A stretch of 64,000 bases of DNA, from positions 3,472,001 to 3,536,000 of the forward strand of contig NZ_CP051651.1 of the NCBI RefSeq assembly GCF_012848175.1, written 5' to 3'. The DNA is from Xanthomonas campestris pv. badrii. Lineage in GTDB: Bacteria > Pseudomonadota > Gammaproteobacteria > Xanthomonadales > Xanthomonadaceae. The notes beneath the pieces are model-generated. The model had not been told where the DNA came from. It did no database searches and was given only the letters and a program-made list of their open reading frames with translations. Made by a program: the position numbers and the translations under genes. Below are positions 20,218 to 28,577 of this stretch, one piece after another; positions within the stretch are counted from its first letter, which is position 1, and each line of letters opens with the position of its first letter.

Positions 20218-21249
20218 ATGGCCAAACCTTCAGAACGCACACCGCCCAATTCCCGCCCGCAGATGGCCGACATCGCCCGCATGGCGGGCGTGTCCGAGTC
20301 CACCGTGTCGCGCGCATTGGCCGGCAGTCCGGTGGTGGCCGAGCGGACCCGCGCCTACATCAAGCAGATCGCTGCCGATGCCGGCTACCAGGTCGACCCG
20401 GTCGCGCGCAGCCTGCGCGCCAAGCGCTCCAACACGGTGAGCGTGGCGGTGCCGATGATGCATGCGCTGGATCAACCGCTGTCCGACCCGTTCCTGATGA
20501 CCATGCTGGCGCTGCTGGCCGAAGAGCTCACCGGCCGCGGCTACAGCATGCTGCTGTCCAAGCTGGACCGGCATCAGGATGGCTGGGTGGAACAGCTCGC
20601 ACGCGGCAGCCGCTCCGATGGGGTGATCGTGCTGGGGCAAAGTTCCGAACACGCCGCGCTGGACAAGGCCGCACGCGACGGCCTGCCGATGGCGGTGTGG
20701 GGCAGCCGCATCGATGGGCAGTCGTACATCAGCGTGGGCAGCGACAACTTCCAGGGTGGCGCGCTCGCCACCGAACACCTGATCGCCAGCGGCCGCCAGC
20801 GCATCGCCTTCCTCGGCGATGACCAGCTACCGGAGGTGGCGCCGCGCTTTGCCGGCTACCGTCATGCGCTGGAACGGCATGGGCTGGAGTTCGACACCCG
20901 CCTGCATGCGCGCAGCCATTTCGTCAGCGAAGATGCCTACCGGCTGACCCGCGCCATGCTCAAGAAGACCGACCCGCCGGATGGCCTGTTCGCCGCTTCC
21001 GACGTGATTGCCGTGGGCGCGATCCGCGCCCTGGTCGAGGCTGGACACCGCGTACCGCAGGACATCTCGCTGGTGGGCTTCGACGACATCCCACTGGCCG
21101 CCTACAGCCAGCCGCCGCTGACCACGGTGCGGCAGGATCTCCACCTGGCCGCGCGCCTGCTGGTGGACCGGCTGTTGGCGCTGATCGCAGGCGACACCGT
21201 GGAATCGGTTGAGATGCCGGTGAAACTGGTGGTGCGCGAGTCGGCTTGA
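20218..21249 (+). CDS. suxR: LacI-family regulator of the sucrose locus
   Basis: 343 aa. The N-terminal HTH reads MADIARMAGVSESTVSRALA with the hinge helix VDPVARSLRAKRSNTV, followed by a periplasmic-binding-protein-like effector domain (GYSMLLSKLDRHQDG, DGVIVLGQ, GFDDIPLAAYSQPPLTTVRQD). The sux locus of Xanthomonas campestris has the same four gene types (suxR, suxC, suxA, suxB). It probably represses suxC and suxA through the palindromes at 22917 and 23005, with derepression by sucrose. A 14-unit heptamer array begins 4 bp after its stop. Confidence 0.92.
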   Translation: MAKPSERTPPNSRPQMADIARMAGVSESTVSRALAGSPVVAERTRAYIKQIAADAGYQVDPVARSLRAKRSNTVSVAVPMMHALDQPLSDPFLMTMLALLAEELTGRGYSMLLSKLDRHQDGWVEQLARGSRSDGVIVLGQSSEHAALDKAARDGLPMAVWGSRIDGQSYISVGSDNFQGGALATEHLIASGRQRIAFLGDDQLPEVAPRFAGYRHALERHGLEFDTRLHARSHFVSEDAYRLTRAMLKKTDPPDGLFAASDVIAVGAIRALVEAGHRVPQDISLVGFDDIPLAAYSQPPLTTVRQDLHLAARLLVDRLLALIAGDTVESVEMPVKLVVRESA

Positions 21250-21253
21250 GGCG

Positions 21254-21351
21254 GGGAATCGGGAATCGGGAATCGGGAATCGGGAATCGGGATTCGGGAT
21301 TCGGGATTCGGGAATCGGGAATCGGGATTTGGGATTTGGGATTTGGGATTG
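21254..21351. repeat. Heptanucleotide tandem array GGGAATC-type x14
   Basis: Fourteen contiguous 7-bp units: GGGAATC x5, GGGATTC x3, GGGAATC x2, GGGATTT x3, GGGATTG x1. It has the same family of unit as the arrays at 16028 and 19077, here between the suxR stop and a palindromic repeat. Confidence 0.97.
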
Positions 21352-21384
21352 CGGATTCGGAGCTGCCAGCCGGCAGCCCGCTTC

Positions 21385-21428
21385 CTTCTCCCGCCTGCGG
21401 GAGAAGGTGCCCGAAGGGCGGATGAGGG
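21385..21428. repeat. Intergenic palindromic repeat (CTTCTCCC family), copy 2
   Basis: CCTTCTCCCGCCTGCGGGAGAAGG hairpin followed by a GCGGATGAGGG flank (written here in parts: CTTCTCCC / GGGAGAAG stem). The TGAGGG flank and stem match copies near 27670 and 48640. It lies between suxR and the convergent suxC. Confidence 0.75.
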
Positions 21429-21529
21429 GGGGCGGGCGGCCAGCCGGTCCACCGTACTCGGCAACCAGGCAACCCGGCAGGCACGCACGTCTGGCATCTT
21501 CGGCAGCCGGTGATCTCAGCCAGGCATTC

Positions 21530-22855
21530 CTACGAATCTGCCAGGATCACGTCCGGCTTGCGGACCCGCACGCACAGCATCGCCACCGCCGCAGCCAGCA
21601 TCAGCGCACCAGCCAGTTGGATCACGTTACGTGGGTCGCCGTGCAATAACCGGTCGTAATACAGCGGCAGGGTGACGATCTGGATCAGCATCGGCAGCAC
21701 GATAAACAGGTTGAACAGGCCCATGTACACGCCGGTGCGCTCGGGTGGAATGCTGTCGGCCAGCATCAGGTACGGGTTGCCCATCATGCTGGCCCAGGCC
21801 AGGCCAATGCCGATCATCGGCAGCAGCAGGAGCCAGCGGTTCTCGATGCCAGGCAGGATCCACATGCCGATACCCGCAGCCAGCAGGCACGCAGCATGCG
21901 TGTACTTGGGACCGAAGCGGCGGACCACCGGCACCATCGCGAAGGCCGCCAGGAACGCGATGAAATTGTAGAAACCGCCGATCTGCCCGTTGACCAGGCC
22001 CGCCTCGCGGAAGCCGTGCGAGGTGGCGTCGGTGGTACCGAACAAGGTGGTCGACAGCGACAGCACGATGTATTGCCAGTAGCAGAAGATCGCATACCAC
22101 TGGAACAGCATCACCGGCGCCAGCTGGCGCATGGTCGGTGGCATGTCGCGCAACGCGCCGCCGATCTCGCGCACCACTGCACCCAGGCCGGCACCGCGCT
22201 GGCGCATGCGCGCGATCTCGGCCGGCGGGATGGCCGGCTCGCGCACGCTGCGCGCAGTGAGCAGGATGGAAGCAGCCGAAAACCCCGCGCCGATCACGAA
22301 CGCGGCGATGGTGACGTACGGAATATGGTGCGCATTGGCGGCGTCCTGGTTCATGCCCATCCACACCAGCAGCGGCGGCGTGAGGTAGGCCAGCGTCTGC
22401 GCCAGGCCGGTGAACGCACTCTGGGTGAGATAGCCCAATGGCCGCTGCGGCGGCGCCAGCACATCGCTGACCAACGCACGGTACGGCTCCATCGCCACGT
22501 TGTTGGCCGCATCCAGCACCCACAGCAGGCACACCGCCATCCACAGCGCGGTACTGAACGGCATCGCCAGCAGGCACAGGCTGCACACCAGCGCGCCCAG
22601 CACCATGTACGGCATGCGCCGGCCCCAGCGGGTCACCGAGCGGTCGCTCCACGCACCCACGAACGGCTGCAGCACCAGCCCGGTGATCGGCCCGGCCAGC
22701 CACAGGTACGGCAGGCTGGCGTGGTCGGCGCCCAGATAGTTGTAGATCGGGCTCATGTTGCTTTGCTGCAGCCCGAAGCTGTACTGCACGCCGAAGAAGC
22801 CGGCATTGAGCGCCAGGATGCGCGCGAAGGAGAACGGAGACGCGGTCGACGACAT
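21530..22855 (-). CDS. suxC: MFS sucrose transporter (GPH/SUT-like)
   Basis: 441 aa with about 12 transmembrane helices. It begins with FARILALNAGFFGVQYSFGLQQSNMSP in short motifs typical of plant-SUT-like sugar transporters (SNMSPIYNYLGA, WAGP-like loop, SVTRWGRRMPYMV). It moves intact sucrose across the inner membrane for cytoplasmic cleavage by the suxB product. The start is MSSTASPFSFARIL at 22855. It is divergent from suxA, and an operator-like palindrome covers the region upstream of a possible TATAGT -10 (minus strand, 22904-22899). Confidence 0.93.
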   Translation of the reverse strand: MSSTASPFSFARILALNAGFFGVQYSFGLQQSNMSPIYNYLGADHASLPYLWLAGPITGLVLQPFVGAWSDRSVTRWGRRMPYMVLGALVCSLCLLAMPFSTALWMAVCLLWVLDAANNVAMEPYRALVSDVLAPPQRPLGYLTQSAFTGLAQTLAYLTPPLLVWMGMNQDAANAHHIPYVTIAAFVIGAGFSAASILLTARSVREPAIPPAEIARMRQRGAGLGAVVREIGGALRDMPPTMRQLAPVMLFQWYAIFCYWQYIVLSLSTTLFGTTDATSHGFREAGLVNGQIGGFYNFIAFLAAFAMVPVVRRFGPKYTHAACLLAAGIGMWILPGIENRWLLLLPMIGIGLAWASMMGNPYLMLADSIPPERTGVYMGLFNLFIVLPMLIQIVTLPLYYDRLLHGDPRNVIQLAGALMLAAAVAMLCVRVRKPDVILADS

Positions 22856-22916
22856 GCAGGGCCCTGGGCATCGGTGCGGCACCCGGTGGCCGCAGCGCAC
22901 TATACCCTGCCGTCTT

Positions 22917-22930
22917 TGCAATCGATTGTA
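22917..22930. promoter_or_regulatory. SuxR operator candidate O1 (suxC side)
   Basis: TGCAATCGATTGTA, palindromic apart from one base pair. The ATCGAT-centred palindrome with flanking TGCA is typical of LacI-family operators. It lies 62 bp before the suxC start. Confidence 0.8.
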
Positions 22931-23004
22931 ACGCTGCGCTGCAACAGATCCATCGCCTGTATCCCGCCCTAAAATTTTAGCTGGACAATGTTGCACTGCA
23001 GGAT

Positions 23005-23018
23005 TGCAATCGATTGCA
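23005..23018. promoter_or_regulatory. SuxR operator candidate O2 (suxA side)
   Basis: TGCAATCGATTGCA, a perfect 14-bp palindrome identical to O1 except one base. Its centre is 88 bp from that of O1 and it lies about 104 bp before the suxA start. An outer inverted repeat GCACTGCA (22993-23000) / TGCAGTGC (23015-23022) overlaps it. Confidence 0.85.
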
Positions 23019-23121
23019 GTGCGGCGTATTACTGCGTCCGCACTGCAGGCCACACGGCCGGCCCCTGGGAGGGGACGATGCAGGCGTCGGCATACCACCA
23101 CCTGTGAGAGAGAGAATCGCG

Positions 23122-25578
23122 ATGTCCACCTTGCATACCCTGCGCCTGCACGCTCTGGCCTGCGCGGTCGTTTCCTGCCTGTGCGCGCCCGCCGCGCTGG
23201 CCCAGGACACGCCAGCAGCCGCGCCCGCCACACCGCCGGCTGCCGACAGCGCCGCGGTCAATCTGGACGCGGTGTTCGTCACCGGCACCTCCACCGCCAC
23301 CACCAAGCTGAAATCCAGCGTCTCGGTCAGCACCGTCGGTGCCGAGGCCATCGAACAGTCGGCGCCGCGCAGCACGGCGGAAATCTTCCGCAACATTCCC
23401 GGCATCCGTTCCGAGTCCAGCGGCGGCGAAGGCAACGCCAATATCGCCGTGCGCGGCCTCCCCGTCGCCTCCGGCGGCGCCAAGTTCCTGCAGCTGCAGG
23501 AAGACGGCCTGCCGGTGATGGAGTTCGGCGACATCGCCTTCGGCAACGCCGACATCTTCCTGCGCTCGGATTTCAGCCTGGATCGCATCGAGGCCATCCG
23601 CGGCGGCTCGGCCTCGACGTTCACCAGCAACGCGCCCGGCGGCATCATCAACTTCATCAGCAAGACCGGCGACACCGAAGGCGGCAGCGTCGGCGTCAGC
23701 CGCGGTCTGGACTACGACAACACCCGTATCGACTTCAATTACGGCGCGCCGTTTGCCGAGCAGTGGCAGTTCAACATCGGCGGCTTCTTCCGCCAGGGCG
23801 ATGGCGTGCGCGATGCCGGCTACACCACCGACAAGGGTGGCCAGCTCAAGGCCAACCTCACCCGCCTGTTCGACAACGGCTACGTGCGCCTGTACGGCAA
23901 ATACCTCAACGACCGCGCCGCCGGCTATCTGCCGGTGCCCACCTCCGTGCGCGGCCGCGATGGCTCGCCGGACCTGGGCGGTTTCCCCGGCTTCGATCCC
24001 GGCAACGACACCTTGTACAGCCGCAATTTCCGCACCGATGTCGGCCTGGATGGCAACAACCAGCCGCGCCGCACCGACCTGGGCGATGGCATGCACCCGA
24101 TTTCGCGCACCATCGGTGCCGAAGCCTGGTTCGACCTGGGCAATGGCTGGAACCTGAGCGAGAAATTCCGCGTCGCCGACAACAGCGGCCGCTTCGTCAG
24201 CCCGTTCCCGGCCGAAGTCACCGATGCCGCATCGCTGGCATCGTCCATCGGCGGCGCCGGCGCGCAGCTGGTGGAAGCCGGTGGCCCCAATGCCGGCCAG
24301 GCCTACACCGGCAACGCCATCCGCACCCATCTGTTCAATGTCGCCATCAACGACCTGGGCAACGTCACCAACGACCTCAGCGTTTCGCGCGAGTTCGGTG
24401 GCGATGGCCGCACCCTCAACCTGCGCATGGGCTACTACAGCTCGCGCCAGACCATCGACATGGACTGGACCTGGAACTCCTACGTGCAGAGCCTGGGCCG
24501 TGACTCGCGCCTGCTCAACGTGGTCGACGCCACCGGCGTGTCGCGCTCGCAGAACGGCCTGTATGCCTATGGCACACCGTTCTGGGGCGACTGCTGCATC
24601 ACCCGCAGCTACGACGTGCGCTACGACGTCAACGCACCGTATGTGGCACTGACCTTCGACAGCGGCAAGTTCAGCATCGACGGCAGCCTGCGTTACGACA
24701 TGGGCGATGCGCGCGGCAGCTACAACGGCACCGCGATCGCACAGAACCTGGACGTCAACGGCGATGGCGTGATCCAGCCGGTGGAACAACGCGTGGCCAC
24801 CGTGGACACCGCCAACGCACGGCCGGTGGACTACGACTGGAACTACCTGTCGTATTCGCTGGGCGGCAACTACCTGATCACCGACGACCTGGGCGCCTTC
24901 GCGCGCATCAGCCGCGGCGCACGCGCCAACGCAGACCGCCTGTTGTTCGGCGTGGTGCGCGACGACGGCTCGGTGTCCTCCGATGAAGGCGTCAACGTGG
25001 TGCGCCAGGCCGAAGCCGGCCTGAAGTGGCGTCGCGACGGGCTGAGCCTGTTCGCCACCGCGTTCTCCGCACGCACCCAGGAGCAGAACTTCGAAGTCAC
25101 CAGCCAGCGCTTCTTCAACCGCAGCTACCAAGCGCACGGCGTGGAACTGGAAGCCAGCTACCGCCATGAAGGCTTCACTGTCAACGGCGGCCTGACCTGG
25201 ACCGATGCGGAGATCTCCCGCGACCAGATCACCCCGGAAAACACCGGCAATGTGCCGCGCCGGCAGGCCGACGTGGTGTGGCAGCTCACCCCCAGCTACC
25301 GTGGCGATGGCTACCAGTTCGGCGTCAACCTGATCGGCACCACCGATGCCTACACCCAGGATTCCAACCAGTTGAAGATGCCGGGCTATACGCAGGTGAA
25401 CCTGTTCGGGGACTACCGCGTGACCGACGCGCTCACCGTGGCGCTCAACGTCAACAACCTGTTCAACACCTTTGGCCTGACCGAAGCCGAAGAAGCCACG
25501 ATTCCGGCCAACGGCATCATCCGCGCGCGCTCGATTGCCGGCCGCACCACCAGCATCAGCCTGCGTTACGACTTCTAA
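23122..25578 (+). CDS. suxA: TonB-dependent sucrose receptor
   Basis: 818 aa outer-membrane receptor. The signal peptide ends ALA before QDTPAAAP. A Pro/Ala spacer and a likely TonB box (LDAVFVTGT) precede the plug domain (AEIFRNIPGIRSESSGG, FGDIAFGNADIF, SASTFTSNAPGGIINFIS) and a 22-strand type barrel ending in the C-terminal aromatic LRYDF. In characterised Xanthomonas the SuxA receptor gives high-affinity sucrose entry. The start at 23122 follows a GAGAGA-rich ribosome-binding site. suxB follows after 35 bp, forming an operon. Confidence 0.94.
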   Translation: MSTLHTLRLHALACAVVSCLCAPAALAQDTPAAAPATPPAADSAAVNLDAVFVTGTSTATTKLKSSVSVSTVGAEAIEQSAPRSTAEIFRNIPGIRSESSGGEGNANIAVRGLPVASGGAKFLQLQEDGLPVMEFGDIAFGNADIFLRSDFSLDRIEAIRGGSASTFTSNAPGGIINFISKTGDTEGGSVGVSRGLDYDNTRIDFNYGAPFAEQWQFNIGGFFRQGDGVRDAGYTTDKGGQLKANLTRLFDNGYVRLYGKYLNDRAAGYLPVPTSVRGRDGSPDLGGFPGFDPGNDTLYSRNFRTDVGLDGNNQPRRTDLGDGMHPISRTIGAEAWFDLGNGWNLSEKFRVADNSGRFVSPFPAEVTDAASLASSIGGAGAQLVEAGGPNAGQAYTGNAIRTHLFNVAINDLGNVTNDLSVSREFGGDGRTLNLRMGYYSSRQTIDMDWTWNSYVQSLGRDSRLLNVVDATGVSRSQNGLYAYGTPFWGDCCITRSYDVRYDVNAPYVALTFDSGKFSIDGSLRYDMGDARGSYNGTAIAQNLDVNGDGVIQPVEQRVATVDTANARPVDYDWNYLSYSLGGNYLITDDLGAFARISRGARANADRLLFGVVRDDGSVSSDEGVNVVRQAEAGLKWRRDGLSLFATAFSARTQEQNFEVTSQRFFNRSYQAHGVELEASYRHEGFTVNGGLTWTDAEISRDQITPENTGNVPRRQADVVWQLTPSYRGDGYQFGVNLIGTTDAYTQDSNQLKMPGYTQVNLFGDYRVTDALTVALNVNNLFNTFGLTEAEEATIPANGIIRARSIAGRTTSISLRYDF

Positions 25579-25613
25579 GGACCCCGTGCCGGGCCCAGCC
25601 CCGGCGTCTGACG

Positions 25614-27533
25614 ATGAGCACCTCCCCCAACGATCCCACCCCATGGCGCGCGGCATTTGCCGCGCCGCTGGATGCATCGCAGGCAGGCGCGCTGCTGGCG
25701 CGCTTCGATCGCCACGCACCGCGCCTGCTGGCGGCGCTGCACGCGCTGTATGGCCAGCGCAGCGACTACGCGCAATGGCTCACACACTGGCTGGCTGCGC
25801 TTGGCAGCAGTGCCCAGCAGCGTCCGCAGGCGCTACAAGAGCTGGATGCAACGCGCAAACCGGGCTGGTTCGGCGAGCAGCACATGCTGGGCTACAGCGC
25901 CTACGTGGACCGCTTTGCCGGCACGCTGCAGGGCGTGGCAGAACGCGTGCCTTACCTGCAGGAGCTGGGCGTGCGCTACCTGCACCTGCTGCCGTTCCTG
26001 CGCGCACGCGCCGGCGACAACGACGGCGGCTTTGCCGTCAGCGACTACGGCCAGGTCGAACCCAGCCTTGGCAGCAACGACGATCTGGTCGCGCTCACCA
26101 CACGGCTGCGCGAGGCCGGCATCAGCCTGTGTGCGGACTTCGTCCTCAACCACACTGCCGACGACCATGCCTGGGCCCGCGCCGCACGCGCCGGCGACAC
26201 GCGCTACCTCGACTACTACCACCACTTTGCCGACCGCCAGCGTCCCGACCAGTACGACGCCACGCTGGTGCAGGTCTTCCCGCATACCGCACCGGGCAAC
26301 TTCACCTGGGTGGAGGCCACCGGGCAGTGGATGTGGACCACGTTCTACCCCTATCAGTGGGATCTGAACTGGGGCAACCCGGCGGTGTTCGGCGAGATGG
26401 CGTTGGCCCTCCTGCAGCTGGCCAACCTGGGCGTGGAAGCCTTCCGCCTGGATTCCACCGCTTACCTGTGGAAGCGCCCCGGCACCAACTGCATGAACCA
26501 GCCCGAGGCCCACACCCTCCTGGTGGCGCTGCGTGCGGTGGCCGATATCGTGGCGCCGGCGGTGGCGATGAAGGCCGAAGCCATCGTGCCGATGGCCGAA
26601 CTGCCGCCGTACTTCGGCAGCGGCACCGACCAGGGCCATGAATGTCACCTGGCGTACCACAGCACGCTGATGGCCGCCGGTTGGTCGGCATTGGCACTGC
26701 AACGCGGCGATATCCTGCATCACGTCATCGGCAACAGCCCGCCGCTGCCGGCCAATTGCGCATGGCTGAGTTATGTACGTTGTCACGACGACATCGGGTG
26801 GAACGTGTTGCAGCACGAAGCGACAGGCAATGCCGCGCAGCCGCCCTTCGCACTGCGCGATGTCGCGCGCTTCTATGCCAACGCGGTGCCTGGCAGCTAC
26901 GCGCGCGGCGAACCCTTCCAGAGCAGCGGCGACGGCGTGCACGGCACCAACGGCATGGCCGCGGCGCTGACCGGCATCCAGGCGGCTGTTGAAAGCGCAG
27001 ATGCGGCAGCAGTGGCGCTGGCAGTGGACCGGCTGATACTGCTCTATGCGCTCGCCCTGGCAATGCCTGGCGTACCGCTGATCTACATGGGCGACGAACT
27101 GGGCTTGCCCAACGACACCAGTTACCGCAGCGATCCCGGGCGCCGGCACGAGGGCCGCTGGCTGCATCGGCCGGCGATGGACTGGCAACGCGCGGCGCAG
27201 CGGCATGACGACAGCAGCCTGGCCGGGCAGATTTATCAGCGCCTGCATGCGTTGATCCAGCAACGCGCAGCACTCCCGGCACTTGCTGCAAATCACTCGC
27301 TGGGTAGCGTGCGACTGGCTGACACGCAGGTGTTTGCGCTGACGCGTGGCGAGGGCTTTCTCGCCCTCCACAACTTCAGCGATCGACCGCTGCACGCCGA
27401 GCTTGCGGGCAAGGTCGACGGCCGTTGGCGGGTGTTGGGAGACCGAAGCGAATCAGCTGCAGCACCGCTGGGCGATGACATGCGCCTTGTACTGCCGGGG
27501 TATGCCGTGCGCTGGTTGCAACGTATCGATTGA
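25614..27533 (+). CDS. suxB: Amylosucrase / sucrose hydrolase (GH13_4)
   Basis: 639 aa. The GH13 conserved regions are all present: DFVLNH (region I), GVEAFRLDST with nucleophile Asp280, KAEAIVP with acid Glu322, and RCHDDIGW with His391-Asp392. N-terminal and C-terminal domains match amylosucrase length. Xanthomonas members act mainly as sucrose hydrolases, yielding glucose and fructose, although the family can also build alpha-glucan. It is cytoplasmic (no signal peptide). It follows suxA by 35 bp and completes the sucrose pathway of receptor, transporter and hydrolase. Confidence 0.94.
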   Translation: MSTSPNDPTPWRAAFAAPLDASQAGALLARFDRHAPRLLAALHALYGQRSDYAQWLTHWLAALGSSAQQRPQALQELDATRKPGWFGEQHMLGYSAYVDRFAGTLQGVAERVPYLQELGVRYLHLLPFLRARAGDNDGGFAVSDYGQVEPSLGSNDDLVALTTRLREAGISLCADFVLNHTADDHAWARAARAGDTRYLDYYHHFADRQRPDQYDATLVQVFPHTAPGNFTWVEATGQWMWTTFYPYQWDLNWGNPAVFGEMALALLQLANLGVEAFRLDSTAYLWKRPGTNCMNQPEAHTLLVALRAVADIVAPAVAMKAEAIVPMAELPPYFGSGTDQGHECHLAYHSTLMAAGWSALALQRGDILHHVIGNSPPLPANCAWLSYVRCHDDIGWNVLQHEATGNAAQPPFALRDVARFYANAVPGSYARGEPFQSSGDGVHGTNGMAAALTGIQAAVESADAAAVALAVDRLILLYALALAMPGVPLIYMGDELGLPNDTSYRSDPGRRHEGRWLHRPAMDWQRAAQRHDDSSLAGQIYQRLHALIQQRAALPALAANHSLGSVRLADTQVFALTRGEGFLALHNFSDRPLHAELAGKVDGRWRVLGDRSESAAAPLGDDMRLVLPGYAVRWLQRID

Positions 27534-27585
27534 TCGATGTGGGTGTGGCGGCTTGGTTGGTGCATCGGCCTGGCTACTGCGTCGA

Positions 27586-27716
27586 CCGTACCCTCACCCC
27601 AACCCCTCTCCCGGCGGGAGAGGGGCGTACGGAAAGTGCTTTCTTCGGCCCGCTGCCCCCGCTATTCCTTCTCCCATCGGGAGAAGGTGGCGCGTAGCGC
27701 CGGATGAGGGTGCGGT
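27586..27716. repeat. Paired intergenic palindromic repeats, copies 3 and 4
   Basis: ACCCTCACCCCAACCCCTCTC with its GGGAGAGGGG partner (27588-27627) is followed by CTTCTCCC/GGGAGAAGG and a GGATGAGGGTGCGG flank (27668-27715). The two units face each other with ACCCTCA and TGAGGGT ends, forming a composite element that fills the suxB to DJ-1 gap. Confidence 0.75.
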
Positions 27717-27746
27717 ATGCGGCGCTACTACGCCGCAGTGGTCGAC

Positions 27747-28427
27747 TCAGCGCTTCAGCAGGTCCAGCAGCGTTTGCGCGGTCTTCTCCGACGAGGCCGG
27801 ATTCTGCCCGGTCACCAGCGTGCCAGCGGTGACCACGTGTACGCCCCAGTCGGCGCCCTTCTCGTAGCGGCCACCGAGTTCGGTCAGTACGTCTTCCACC
27901 AGGAACGGCACGATCTTGGTCAGGCCCACGCCCTCTTCCTCACCATTGGTGAAACCGGTGACGCGGCGGCCGTTGACCAACGGTTTGCCGTCGCTGCCCT
28001 TGACCCGACGCAGCGCGCCCGGCGCATGACAGACCAGGCCATGCGGCTTGTCGGCCTTGGCAAAGGCCTCGATCAGCGCGATCGAGTGCGTGTCTTCGGC
28101 CAGATCCCACAGCGGCCCGTGACCACCCGGGTAGAACACCGCATCGAAGTCCTCGGCCTTTACGTCGGCAAGGCGATGCGTCGTGGCCAGGGCCTGCTGC
28201 GCGGCACTGTCCTGCTTGAAGCGCTTGGTCGCCTCGGTTTGCGCATCGGGCTCGTCGCTCTTCGGGTCCAGCGGCGGCTGGCCGCCCTTGGGCGAGACCA
28301 GGGTGATATCGGCGCCAGCGTCCTTGAAGACGTAGTACGGCGCGGCGAACTCTTCCAGCCAGAAACCGGTCTTCTTGCCGGTGTCGCCGAGTGTGTCGTG
28401 GGACGTGAGCACCATCAGGATCTTCAT
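27747..28427 (-). CDS. DJ-1/PfpI (type 1 glutamine amidotransferase-like) protein
   Basis: 226 aa, Hsp31-like branch of the DJ-1/PfpI superfamily. The nucleophile elbow is LVCHAPGAL (Cys), with an acidic residue upstream in VFYPGGHGPLWDL. Related proteins act as glutathione-independent glyoxalase, deglycase-like or chaperone; the exact role cannot be assigned. It is a single gene, convergent with suxB and flanked by palindromic repeats. Confidence 0.9.
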   Translation of the reverse strand: MKILMVLTSHDTLGDTGKKTGFWLEEFAAPYYVFKDAGADITLVSPKGGQPPLDPKSDEPDAQTEATKRFKQDSAAQQALATTHRLADVKAEDFDAVFYPGGHGPLWDLAEDTHSIALIEAFAKADKPHGLVCHAPGALRRVKGSDGKPLVNGRRVTGFTNGEEEGVGLTKIVPFLVEDVLTELGGRYEKGADWGVHVVTAGTLVTGQNPASSEKTAQTLLDLLKR

Positions 28428-28577
28428 CGCATTGCCTCGCGTTGTTGCCCATCTCGGGCGAGGCAGGCAGTGTGCAGTTCAGCCCGTTGCAGCGTCGTGT
28501 AGAGCGCGTGGCAGGCACGCATGTGTTCAGAGATGTAGTAACTACCTCATGACGGAGACGCGACTGCGCTCCACTGC

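Noticed and set aside
22926..22975. TAAAAT at 22970 as the suxA -10 box with TTGTAA at 22926 as -35
   Set aside because: The spacing is far from 17 bp; no convincing promoter pair could be placed.
23029..25719. Minus-strand frame of about 900 codons opposite suxA
   Set aside because: Shadow of the TonB receptor; no start signal or domain.
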